NCBI RefSeq assembly: GCF_022919175.1
Contig: NZ_CP095043.1
Span: 1,302,001 to 1,366,000, forward strand
From: Leucobacter rhizosphaerae
GTDB lineage: Bacteria; Actinomycetota; Actinomycetes; Actinomycetales; Microbacteriaceae
Reading direction: 5' to 3'
DNA length: 64,000 nt
The translations under genes and the position numbers were made by a program. Below, piece by piece: positions 44,135 through 55,284 of the stretch. Every line of letters starts with the position of its first letter. The stretch's first letter is position 1. The notes under the pieces are model-generated. The model did not search any database and had not been told where the DNA came from. It worked only from the letters and a program-made list of their open reading frames with translations.

Positions 44135-45345
44135 CGCGCTCCGCCCTGTCGGAAGTCGTTGCCGGAGCCGCCGCGCGGGTTGCGCTGGCCGCGGGGGCCC
44201 TGCGGCCCGCGCGGGTTGCCGCGCTGGCCGCCGTCGCCCTGCCCGCCATCGCGTTGACCGCGCCCGTCTCGCTGCCCGCCGCGGCCGTGGGGGTTGCCCT
44301 GGGCCGCGATCCCGCGCATGCCCCGCGCGCCCTTGCCATCCCCCGGGCGTCCGCCGGTCACCGGGCCGCGATCCCGACCCGGCTTCTGGCCCTGCTGGGT
44401 GCGACCCTGCTTCTGGCCGCGATCGCGATCGCTGCCTCGATCACGATCCCGGTCCCGGGACTCCGCATCGTGCGGCGACACCGTGCCCCCGTCGTCGGCG
44501 GCCGAGAGCAGCGCGCCCCGCTCGCCGGACGAGAGCTCGCGCATCTCCCCGACGCGCAGCGTGCCGAGGTGCAGCGGTCCGAACTGGCGGCGCACGAGCT
44601 CCTCGACCGGGTGCCCGACCTCCGCGAGCATGCGCCGCACGATGCGGTTGCGCCCCGAGTGCAGGGTGATCTCGACGAGCGAGTGGGTCTTGCCGCTGCC
44701 GCCGGGCAGCAGCTTCGCGCGGTCGGCGCGGATCGGGCCGTCCTTCAGCTCGACGCCGTCGCGCAGCTGCTGGAGCGTCGCGGGCAGCAGGCGGCCGCGC
44801 ACCTTCGCGACGTAGGTCTTCTGCACGCCGAAGCTCGGGTGCGCGAGCTTGTGGGCGAGTTCGCCGTCGTTCGTGAGGATCAGCAGGCCGCTCGTGTCGG
44901 TGTCGAGGCGACCGACGTTGTAGAGGCGATCCTCGACCTGGTCGGTGAACTCGCGGAGGTCGGGCCGGCCGTCCTCGTCGTGCATGGTGGAGACCACGCC
45001 GCGCGGCTTGTTGAGCACGAAGTAGCGCTTCGAGACGTCGAGCTGCACGACGACCCCGTCGACGCGCACGTCGTCGGTGAGCGGGTCGATGCGGGATCCC
45101 AGCTCGCGCTGGATCTCCCCGTTCACCGTGACCCGGCCGCTCGTGATGAGCGTCTCGCAGGCGCGCCGCGAGGCGACCCCCGCGGTGGCGAGCGCCTTCT
45201 GGAGGCGGACGCGGCCCTCGTCCTCGAACCGGGGTGCGGCTGCCTGGGCCGGCTCGCGGTCCCATCCGAACTCGGCGAGATCCACCTCGACGTTCTCGCC
45301 GTCGACGGAGAACGACCCGCCGAAATCATCCTTAGAACTGTTCAT
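44131..45345 (-). CDS. rluB: Pseudouridine synthase RluB-like with long basic Gly/Arg tail
   Basis: A 404-residue protein. An S4 RNA-binding domain (VRLQKALATAGVASRRACETLI, about 45-66 onward) is followed by the RsuA/RluB catalytic domain with GRLDTDTSGLLILTNDG carrying the catalytic Asp. The last 120 residues are a disordered Arg/Gly/Asp/Gln tail (RDRDRGSDRDRG, GQRGNPRGPQG), which may add RNA contacts. It modifies 23S rRNA. Its start lies inside the end of scpB. Confidence 0.92.
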   Translation of the reverse strand: MNSSKDDFGGSFSVDGENVEVDLAEFGWDREPAQAAAPRFEDEGRVRLQKALATAGVASRRACETLITSGRVTVNGEIQRELGSRIDPLTDDVRVDGVVVQLDVSKRYFVLNKPRGVVSTMHDEDGRPDLREFTDQVEDRLYNVGRLDTDTSGLLILTNDGELAHKLAHPSFGVQKTYVAKVRGRLLPATLQQLRDGVELKDGPIRADRAKLLPGGSGKTHSLVEITLHSGRNRIVRRMLAEVGHPVEELVRRQFGPLHLGTLRVGEMRELSSGERGALLSAADDGGTVSPHDAESRDRDRDRGSDRDRGQKQGRTQQGQKPGRDRGPVTGGRPGDGKGARGMRGIAAQGNPHGRGGQRDGRGQRDGGQGDGGQRGNPRGPQGPRGQRNPRGGSGNDFRQGGAR

Positions 45346-46090
45346 GATCGAATCCTTCCGATCCGTCTTCGAGCAGCGGCGCGATGGGCGGCAGCTCCGA
45401 CACATCGCCGATGCCGAGGTGTCCGAGCAGCGCCTCCGAGGTGCCGTAGAGCGTGGCGGTGGTCTCGGGATCCTGCCCGACCTCCGTGATGAGCCCGCGA
45501 CCGAGCAGCGTGCGCACCACCGAGTCGACGTTCACCGCGCGGATCGAGGCGATCGCCCCGCGCGAGATGGGCTGCCGGTACGCGATCACCGCGAGCGTCT
45601 CGAGGGCGGCCTGCGAGAGTTTGGAGGGGGTCTGCTGCTGCACGAAGTCGGCGACGATCGGATCGAGGCTCGCCCGCACATAGAAGCGGTAGCCACCCGC
45701 GACCTCGCGGAGTTCGAAGCCGCGCGGGGATCCGGCACCGGCAGCCCCGGCACCGGCCGCGCCAGCGCCAGCACCGTCAGCACCGCCAGCACCGCCAACG
45801 GCACCGTCGAACTCGGCGATCAGCGCCATCAGCGCCGCGCGCACCTCGCGCACGGGTCGGTCGGTGGCGGTGGCGAGCGTCACCGCGCTGAGCGGCTCGT
45901 CGGCGACGATGAGCAGGGCCTCGAGCTGCTGCGCGAGCGAGTGCGCCTCGCGGGCGCGGCTCAGCTCGGTCGCCTCGACCACCCCCGAGTGCTCCGGGGT
46001 CACTTGTGCGGGGTCCTGAGCCTCAACACTGCGCCCAACTGACCCCGCAACATCGATGCCGGTGGTCTCACGCACCTCAGCCTCAGTCAT
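45332..46090 (-). CDS. scpB: Segregation and condensation protein ScpB
   Basis: A 252-residue protein with two winged-helix domains (LAQQLEALLIVADEPLSAVTLA; LSQAALETLAVIAYRQPISRGAIASIRAVN), the family hallmark. A Gly/Ala-rich loop interrupts the first half (about 100-125). It forms the kleisin complex with SMC and ScpA. It overlaps scpA and rluB. Confidence 0.94.
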   Translation of the reverse strand: MTEAEVRETTGIDVAGSVGRSVEAQDPAQVTPEHSGVVEATELSRAREAHSLAQQLEALLIVADEPLSAVTLATATDRPVREVRAALMALIAEFDGAVGGAGGADGAGAGAAGAGAAGAGSPRGFELREVAGGYRFYVRASLDPIVADFVQQQTPSKLSQAALETLAVIAYRQPISRGAIASIRAVNVDSVVRTLLGRGLITEVGQDPETTATLYGTSEALLGHLGIGDVSELPPIAPLLEDGSEGFDHEQF

Positions 46091-46943
46091 AGTCGCTCCC
46101 TAGTGTCGCGAGTTCGTCGTCGGACCAGCTCTCGCCGACCCATTGCACACTCAATTCTCCCAGCGGTTCCGCCTGCTCGAAGCTCACCGCGGCGCGTCGG
46201 TACAACTCGAGGATCGCGAGGAACCGCGCCACGATCACGCCGCGCTCCGACACCCCCGCGATGAGCTCGCGGAAGCGGTGCACACCCCCGCTCCGCAGGG
46301 CAGACACGACGATCGCCGCCTGCTCGCGGATCGACACGAGCGGCGCGTGCAGGTGGTCGAGGCCGACGGTAGGGATCTCGCGCGGCGCGAAGGCGATGAG
46401 CGCGATCGCGGCGAAGTCGTCGGCGGAGAGGTTCCAGACCAGCTCCGGCGTCTGCTCTCGGTACTGGGCGTCGAGCGGCACCAGTCGCGGGTGCCGGGCC
46501 TCCTCCGTCTCCAGCTGCTGCCGGAACCACGCCGCCGCCTGCTTGAAGGCGCGGTACTGCAGCAGCCGGGCGAAGAGCAGATCGCGTGCCTCGAGCAGCG
46601 CGATGTCCTCCGCGTCGACCACCTCGCCCTGGGGCAGCAGGCTCGCGATCTTCAGGTCGAGCAGCGTGGCCGCCACCACGAGGAACTCCGAGGCCCGGTC
46701 GAGCTCCACGAGCCCCTGCCCCTCGAGCGAGGCGAGGTACGCGATGAACTCGTCGGTGACGAGGCTGAGCGAGATCTCGGTGATGTCGAGCTCGTGCTTG
46801 CCGATGAGGTTCAGCAGTAGGTCGAAGGGGCCGTCGAAGACCTCGAGGCTGACTCGGAAGGCGCTGTCGTCATCTGCCGCGGGCGCGCCGATCTCGCCGG
46901 CCGCGTCCGATCGCGCGCCGCTCTCCTCTGCACGCGCCTCCAT
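46083..46943 (-). CDS. scpA: Segregation and condensation protein ScpA
   Basis: A 286-residue kleisin with the N-terminal pattern FDGPFDLLLNLIGKHELDI, VTDEFIAYL, and the C-terminal winged helix (FLAILELYRRAAVSFEQAEPLGE). It bridges SMC heads in chromosome condensation. It lies 8 bp after parA and overlaps scpB, as is standard in actinobacteria. Confidence 0.95.
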   Translation of the reverse strand: MEARAEESGARSDAAGEIGAPAADDDSAFRVSLEVFDGPFDLLLNLIGKHELDITEISLSLVTDEFIAYLASLEGQGLVELDRASEFLVVAATLLDLKIASLLPQGEVVDAEDIALLEARDLLFARLLQYRAFKQAAAWFRQQLETEEARHPRLVPLDAQYREQTPELVWNLSADDFAAIALIAFAPREIPTVGLDHLHAPLVSIREQAAIVVSALRSGGVHRFRELIAGVSERGVIVARFLAILELYRRAAVSFEQAEPLGELSVQWVGESWSDDELATLGSDYD

Positions 46944-46951
46944 GAGCGTGA

Positions 46952-47803
46952 CTACGCGACGACGCCGCGCTGCACCACTTCGCGCGCGAGCTTCAGGTAG
47001 GCCTCCGACGCCGGGTTGCTCGGCGCGTAGTCGAGGATGGGCTTCGCCGCGACCGAGGCGTCGGGCAGCTTGACGGTGCGCCCGATGACGGTGTCGAACA
47101 CCTTGTCGCCGAACGTGTCGACGACCCGCTCGAGCACCTCGCGCGCGTGCAGCGTGCGGGCGTCGTACATCGTGGCGATGATCCCGTCGAGCTCGATCTG
47201 CGGGTTCAGGCGATCCTTGACCTTCTCGATCGTCTCGATCAGCAGGGCGACGCCGCGGAGCGCGAAGAACTCGCAGGCGAGCGGGATCAGCACCCCGTGG
47301 CTCGCGGTCAGCGCGTTGACGGTGAGCAGCCCGAGCGAGGGCTGGCAGTCGATGAGGATCACGTCGTAGTCGGCCGACACCTTGCGCAGCACGCCGGCGA
47401 GGATCTGCTCGCGCGCGACCTCGGTGACGAGGTGCACCTCTGCGGCCGAGAGGTCGATGTTCGCGGGGATCACGTCGAGGTGCTTCGTGTCCGTGCGCTG
47501 GATCACCTCACGGGGATCCTTGACCTTGCTGAGCATGAGGTCGTAGATCGTGGGCACGTCGTGCGCCTGCACCCCGAGCCCCGCGGAGGCGGCGCCCTGC
47601 GGGTCGAAGTCGACGATGAGCACGCGGCGGCCGTATCGGGCGAGCGCGGCGCCGAGGTTGATGGTGGTGGTGGTCTTGCCCACCCCGCCCTTCTGGTTGC
47701 ACATGGCGATGATCCGCGCCGGACCGTGCTGTCCGAGCTTCTGCGGCGCGGGAATCACGCGGTCGGGTCGGCCCGTCGGTCCGAGTGCGACTGTCTTCGC
47801 CAT
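46952..47803 (-). CDS. parA: ParA-family chromosome-partition ATPase
   Basis: A 283-residue ATPase with the deviant Walker A motif CNQKGGVGKTTTTINL, VLIVDFDPQGAAS and LIDCQPSLG. It belongs to the orphan ParA found directly before scpA in actinobacteria, not the parAB pair near oriC. AAGGGGG precedes the start. The LysR gene ends only 37 bp upstream on the same strand. Confidence 0.93.
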   Translation of the reverse strand: MAKTVALGPTGRPDRVIPAPQKLGQHGPARIIAMCNQKGGVGKTTTTINLGAALARYGRRVLIVDFDPQGAASAGLGVQAHDVPTIYDLMLSKVKDPREVIQRTDTKHLDVIPANIDLSAAEVHLVTEVAREQILAGVLRKVSADYDVILIDCQPSLGLLTVNALTASHGVLIPLACEFFALRGVALLIETIEKVKDRLNPQIELDGIIATMYDARTLHAREVLERVVDTFGDKVFDTVIGRTVKLPDASVAAKPILDYAPSNPASEAYLKLAREVVQRGVVA

Positions 47804-47840
47804 CCCGGCCCCCTTTCGCTGCGTGCACTAACGCTCCATC

Positions 47841-48761
47841 CTATCGCGCGCCCGAATGCCGACGTGCGACGTCGAGGATCCGCTCGATCACCTCGCGCAC
47901 GCTCGCGCGCGCCAGACGCTCGGGCCGCACGAGGAGGTCGATGTCGCGGCTGATCGAGACGCCCCGGATCGGCCGAAGCACGATCTCGTCGTGCAGCGCC
48001 GCGGGCAGCCCGGTGTACCGCGGCAGGAACCCGATGGTGTCGGTACGGGCGATGATGGCGGCGGCCACGTTGAACTCGTTGACCCGGTGGGTGATCTCGA
48101 TCGGCGAGCCCGCCCCGGCGGCGAGCGTCTGCACGATCAGGGGCTCGAGCGCGAACCCCTCGTGGGCGGCGAGCCACGTCGCGCCGTCCAGGTCGGAGAG
48201 GCGGACGCTGTCGTGCGCGGCGAGCGGGTGCCCCCGGCGCACGGCGAGGTCGATGGGCTCCTCGAGCACCGGGATCACCCGCACCCGCCGCGTCGGCCAC
48301 TCGGGCGCGGTCGGCGACCGGTGCGCGATCACGATGTCGTGGTCGGCGGTGAGGTCAAGGAAGTCCGGGATCGACACATCCTCATCGCGGCATCGGATCT
48401 GCGCGCCGTCGGGATCCGCCAGCGATCGGGCGATGAGCTCCGGAAACCAGGCGAGGGCGGCGCTGTGGAAGGCGGTGACAGTGACCGTCTCCGCCGGTGC
48501 CCCCAAGAACTGCGACACCGACTGCTCGGCTCGCGCCATCGCCTCGATCACCTCGCCGCCGGCGTCGGCGAGCCGCTCCCCGGCGGCGGTCAGCACGAGC
48601 ACGCGCCCGCGCTGCTCGGTGAGCGGGGCGTCGAAGGAGCGCTGCAGCACGGCGAGCTGCTGGGACACGGCGGAGGGGCTTAGGCGAAGCGCGTCGGCGA
48701 CGGCCGTGACCGAGCCGCGGTCGCGCAGCTCGCGAAGCGTGCGGAGGTGGTGAACATCCAT
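47841..48761 (-). CDS. LysR-family transcriptional regulator
   Basis: A 306-residue protein with the LysR HTH at residues 1-60 (LRTLRELRDRGSVTAVADAL, SPSAVSQQLAVLQRSF) and a periplasmic-binding-like effector domain. It is divergent from the EamA transporter gene, with a 72-bp shared promoter region, and probably regulates it. It interrupts the usual xerD-parA gene order. Confidence 0.9.
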   Translation of the reverse strand: MDVHHLRTLRELRDRGSVTAVADALRLSPSAVSQQLAVLQRSFDAPLTEQRGRVLVLTAAGERLADAGGEVIEAMARAEQSVSQFLGAPAETVTVTAFHSAALAWFPELIARSLADPDGAQIRCRDEDVSIPDFLDLTADHDIVIAHRSPTAPEWPTRRVRVIPVLEEPIDLAVRRGHPLAAHDSVRLSDLDGATWLAAHEGFALEPLIVQTLAAGAGSPIEITHRVNEFNVAAAIIARTDTIGFLPRYTGLPAALHDEIVLRPIRGVSISRDIDLLVRPERLARASVREVIERILDVARRHSGAR

Positions 48762-48833
48762 GCGGCAATTCTTACAGGTTAGTGAAGAATATGCCCGTTG
48801 TTCTTCAGGGATGGATCGAGGATCGTGGTCTCC

Positions 48834-50036
48834 ATGGCCCTGCTGCACACTCCCTCCGGCGCCCCGAGCGGCGCCCGGAACGCGACCCGCCCGCGCTCGT
48901 CATTCGTGCCGGACCTCGTGCTGCTCGGGATCGCCGCGATCTGGGGCGGCAGTTACCTCGCCACGCAGGAGCTCGCCGCCTCGATCGGCGCCGCGGCGGT
49001 GCTCTGCGCGCGCTTCCTGCCGCCCGCGGTGATCATGCTCGTGGGCGTCGCGGTGGCCCGACGCGGTCGGTCGCCGGGCCCGCTCCGGCACTCCCTGCCG
49101 CCCGGCGCACATCAGAAGCCCGGCTCCCTCCGCCCCTCTCGTTCTCTCCGCAATGTGCTCCGCGCGGGATCCCTCCTCGGGCTCCTCCGCGCCGCGACGA
49201 TCGTGCTCGAAACGATCGGGGTCACACTGACTACCGCGACCAACGCCGGCCTCATCATCGGTCTCTCGATCCTGCTCACCCCGCTCCTCGAGTCGCTCGT
49301 CACCCGCCGCCGGCTCACCCGCTCGCTCCTCGGCAGCGTAGTCCTCGCACTTGTCGGCATCGCGCTGCTCATCGGCGGCAGCGGTCTCGCCGAGGTGACG
49401 ATCGGCGACGGTCTCATCCTGCTCGCCGCGATCACCCGGGCGCTCCTCGGGGTCGCCGAGGCACGCGCGACCCGCTCGCACGCCTCCGACGTGCTCGGGC
49501 TCACCACGGTGGAGATCACGCTCGGCGCCATCCTTTTCACCGCGTGGGGCGGCGGGGCGCTCCTGCACCGGCTCCCCGAGCTCACCGCCGCCGACTGGGG
49601 CGTGATCCTCTATCTCGGTCTCGGCTGCACCGTCGCGGCGTTTCTCGGTCAGCTCTGGGCGACGAAGCGCACGTCCGCCTCGCGCGCGGGCATGCTGCTC
49701 GGCTCCGAGCCGGGGTGGGCGCTTCTCATCGGCATCGTGATCGGCGGCGAGCAGCTCACCATCGGCGCCGGGATCGGGGCCGCGGTGCTGCTCGCGGCGA
49801 TGCTCTGGGGCCGCCGGGCCGAAGAACGATGGCGCACGTCGCGGGCGGGCACGACGAACTCCGCGGAGGTGGCGCCCTGCGGGTCGAACTGCGGGCCCCG
49901 CCCCGAGAGCGGGAAGGATCAGCGTCGCGAATCCTCCAGCGATCCCACAGTGTCTCCCTCTGGGTCCCAGACCATGCAGAGCACCTCGCGGTCTCCGTCC
50001 TTCCACGAGCCCTCGGACGGGTACATCGGCCAGTAG
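48834..50036 (+). CDS. EamA/DMT-family transporter
   Basis: A 400-residue protein with about ten transmembrane helices in two EamA halves (LLGIAAIWGGSYLATQELAAS; LTTATNAGLIIGLSILLTPLLESLV; VAAFLGQLWATKRTSASRAGMLLG). DMT proteins export amino acids or metabolites. The last 60 residues are hydrophilic, lie antisense to the lipoprotein gene at 49919-50434, and look like read-through past the normal end, so the original stop may have been lost. ATG 48834 is the most likely start. Confidence 0.82.
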   Translation: MALLHTPSGAPSGARNATRPRSSFVPDLVLLGIAAIWGGSYLATQELAASIGAAAVLCARFLPPAVIMLVGVAVARRGRSPGPLRHSLPPGAHQKPGSLRPSRSLRNVLRAGSLLGLLRAATIVLETIGVTLTTATNAGLIIGLSILLTPLLESLVTRRRLTRSLLGSVVLALVGIALLIGGSGLAEVTIGDGLILLAAITRALLGVAEARATRSHASDVLGLTTVEITLGAILFTAWGGGALLHRLPELTAADWGVILYLGLGCTVAAFLGQLWATKRTSASRAGMLLGSEPGWALLIGIVIGGEQLTIGAGIGAAVLLAAMLWGRRAEERWRTSRAGTTNSAEVAPCGSNCGPRPESGKDQRRESSSDPTVSPSGSQTMQSTSRSPSFHEPSDGYIGQ

Positions 50037-50434
50037 TCGATCTCGGAGTCCGCCCAGGGCGTTCCGATGAAGCCCTCGAACTCGGCACGGCAGCCTTCGT
50101 CCGCCATGCTGATGATCTCGTCGGTTCCCGGGTAGGCGGGCTCATCGATCACAAACGAGGAGAAGACCTCATCGGCGTGGGGATCGGAGCACGGGACCGT
50201 GGGGACGCTCCCGATATCTTCGTCGAGCGAATCATCGGTATTCAGGCAGTCACCCACGCGGATCGCGAAGACGTCGGTGCTGTCGTTCCGTTCGACGGTG
50301 CCGCCGGACTCCGCGTTGCGCGCCGGACTCGCGGTGTCCCCCAGGAATGGAACGAGCGCCGAGCAGCCGGTGAGGGCGAAGAGACCCGCGGCGAGGATCG
50401 GCACGATGAAGACGAAGGACCGTTGGGGACTCAT
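49919..50434 (-). CDS. Putative lipoprotein, septum-formation-like domain
   Basis: A 171-residue protein with a lipoprotein signal peptide ending in the lipobox LTGC (Cys24). The extracellular part has paired cysteines in the pattern of the septum_form family (GDCLNTDD, VPCSDPHADEVF, GCRAEFEGFIG, LCMVWDP). The family is found in actinobacterial envelope proteins; its role is not established. The 3' 118 bp overlap the EamA gene on the other strand. Confidence 0.8.
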   Translation of the reverse strand: MSPQRSFVFIVPILAAGLFALTGCSALVPFLGDTASPARNAESGGTVERNDSTDVFAIRVGDCLNTDDSLDEDIGSVPTVPCSDPHADEVFSSFVIDEPAYPGTDEIISMADEGCRAEFEGFIGTPWADSEIDYWPMYPSEGSWKDGDREVLCMVWDPEGDTVGSLEDSRR

Positions 50435-50565
50435 GAGTCTCTTTTCAATCGTATTTCGAGCAGTTCGGACTCTCCCCGAGTCGAGCATACCAAGAACTCG
50501 CTTCGCCTCGGTCCGGCCGTCGCAAGAGGCAACGATGCCGACGGGCGGCGGTCCTGGAGTCGGGT

Positions 50566-51518
50566 CTACGTCGCGCGCGGGTGCGCGTCGAGGTAGTGCT
50601 CGCGGAGCGTCTCGGCGCTGACCTGCGTGTAGATCTGGGTGGTGGTGACGGAGGCGTGCCCGAGCATCTCCTGCACCGTACGCACGTCGGCACCGCCCGC
50701 GAGCAGGTGGGTCGCGAAGGAGTGACGCAGGGTGTGCGGCGACACCTCCGCCGTGATCCCGGCGCGATCGGCCGCCGCCCGGATCACGAGCCACGCGCTC
50801 TGCCGCGAGAGCCGGGCGCCGCGCGGCCCCACGAACAGGGCGGGCGTTCCTCGGCCCCGCGCCACCATGACCGGCCGCGCGCGCACGAGATAGGCGGCGA
50901 GCGCTCGCCCCGCGTAGCTGCCGTAGGGCACGATGCGCTGCTTCGATCCCTTGCCGATGACGCGGAGGAAGCCGCCGTCGGCGAGCGCGCGCTCCGGGTC
51001 GCCCCAGGCGTCACCACGATCCGGCGCGGTGAGCAGGTCGTCGATGTCGAGCGCCGTGACCTCGCTGATCCGGGCGCCGCTCGCGTAGAGCAGCTCGAGC
51101 AGCGCCCGGTCGCGCAGCGCGACGGGATCGTCGCCGCCCGCTGCCGCGAGCAGCGCCTCGACGTCCTCGATCGGCAGGGCCTTCGGCAGCCGCTGGGCCC
51201 GCTTCGGGGTGCGGACGTTGCTGCCCGCATGGGTCGCGAGCACCCCCTCGTCGAAGAGGAAGCGGTGCATGCCCCGCACCGACGACAGCCGCCGCGTGAT
51301 CGACGCGGGCGCGAGCCCCTCGGTGGCGAGGTCGGCCACGTACGCGGCGAGCGTGTCGGGGCCGACCGCGTCGAGCTCGGCGACCCCGCGGGTCTCGAGC
51401 CACGCCGAGTAGGCCGCGAGGTCGCGGCGATAGGCGGCCTGGCTGTTCGCGGAGAGCCCGAGCTCCAGCGCGACGTGGCGCAGGTAGCGCTCCGTTCCCT
51501 GGGCGGCGGTTACCGCCA

Positions 51519-51519
<1 letters not shown>
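50566..51519 (-). CDS. xerD: Tyrosine recombinase XerD
   Basis: A 317-residue recombinase with the SAM-like N-domain ([26 protein letters not shown]) and a catalytic domain with [20 protein letters not shown] and [15 protein letters not shown]. It resolves chromosome dimers at dif. The start overlaps the stop of the Nudix gene (TGATG), as in many actinobacteria. Confidence 0.94.
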
Positions 51520-53952
<2,433 letters not shown>

Positions 53953-55209
53953 CTAGCGCAATTCCTGGCGCGGCACCCACACCTGCTTGATGATCATCAG
54001 CACCATGGCGGTCACCGGGATCGAGATCAGCGCTCCGAGGAGGCCGAGGAGCGTGCCGCCCGCGAGCGCGCCGATCACCACGAGCGAGCCGGGCACGGAC
54101 ACCACGCGGTTCATGACGCGCGGCGTGAGCAGGTACGACTCGATCTGCATGTAGATCAGGTAGTAGGCGGCAGCGATGAGCGCGGTGGTCGGCGAGTCGA
54201 AGAGCGCGACGATCGAAACGAGCACGGTGGCCAGCACCGAGCCGATGAGCGGGATCAGGGCGAGCAAGAACACGCCCACCGCGACCAGTCCGGCGAACGG
54301 CACGCCGACGATCGTCATCATGACGAACCCGAGCACCGAATTGATGAACGCGAGCACGACCATGCCGCTGATGTATCCACCGACGGACTTCGTCACCTGC
54401 TCCGTGATGTCGATCACCTTGGAGCGGCCCGAGCGCGGCACGAGCGAGTAGAAGGCGCGCTTGATCACGCGGAGCGAGGCGAGGAAGTAGAGCGTCAGGA
54501 TCAGCACGATCAGGGCGGCGGTCAGGCCGTTGGCGATCCCGATGCCCGCCTGCCACACCCCGCCGGCGACCTGCGCCCAGTTCTCGGGGCGGCTCACGAG
54601 ATCCTGCCCCATCTTGAGGAGGCCGTCGAAGTCGATGAACTGACCGAACTGCTGGTTCACGTCGACGAACCACTGCTGGTGCGTGATGTCGCGGAACAGC
54701 GTGGGCGCGCTGCGGATCAGCAGCGAGACCTGGTTCGCGATCATCGGGATGATGATCCCGAGCAGGCCGCCGATCACGAGCACGAAGCCGCCGAAGACCA
54801 CCCCGATACCGAGGGAGCGCTTCAGGCCCTTGCGCTCGAGCCACCGCACGACGGGGTCGAGGCCGAGCGCGACGAAGAGCGCCGCGACCACGTACATGAT
54901 GATCGTGCTGAGCTCACCGACCATGCCGCCGAACAGCAGTGCGACGAGCACCCCCAGGGTGACGGTGAAGCCGAGCTGGAAGGGGCTCCGCACGACGAAC
55001 TCGCGGGTGGTCGACTTCGCGCGCTCCTCCTGCGCGTCCGCGGCGGCCTCGCGGGCGTCGCGATACATCGCCCGCGTCTCCGCGTCGAGGGTCTCGAGGT
55101 CGACGTGCACCACGTCGGGGTGCGTGTCGAGGTACGCCGCCTGCGCGACCGCGTCGCCCTCTTTGTCGGGCTGCACGTTCGTCACCCGGCGTCCCCAGAA
55201 CTTCATCAT
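53953..55209 (-). CDS. AI-2E family (DUF20) membrane transporter
   Basis: A 418-residue protein with about eight transmembrane helices and the family pattern (GIVVFGGFVLVIGGLLGIIIP-like N-half; FAGLVAVGVFLLALIPLIGS; C-terminal ALAGGTLLGLLGALISIPVTA). The N-terminal 65 residues are a charged cytoplasmic extension. Members carry out anion or AI-2 transport; the substrate is unknown here. Confidence 0.88.
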   Translation of the reverse strand: MMKFWGRRVTNVQPDKEGDAVAQAAYLDTHPDVVHVDLETLDAETRAMYRDAREAAADAQEERAKSTTREFVVRSPFQLGFTVTLGVLVALLFGGMVGELSTIIMYVVAALFVALGLDPVVRWLERKGLKRSLGIGVVFGGFVLVIGGLLGIIIPMIANQVSLLIRSAPTLFRDITHQQWFVDVNQQFGQFIDFDGLLKMGQDLVSRPENWAQVAGGVWQAGIGIANGLTAALIVLILTLYFLASLRVIKRAFYSLVPRSGRSKVIDITEQVTKSVGGYISGMVVLAFINSVLGFVMMTIVGVPFAGLVAVGVFLLALIPLIGSVLATVLVSIVALFDSPTTALIAAAYYLIYMQIESYLLTPRVMNRVVSVPGSLVVIGALAGGTLLGLLGALISIPVTAMVLMIIKQVWVPRQELR

Positions 55210-55284
55210 GGATGGAGCGTATCAGCCGCCTCGGACAAACGAGGCCAGGCCCGCAGCGCGCGGGTCAGCCCCGCAGCGCGCGGC

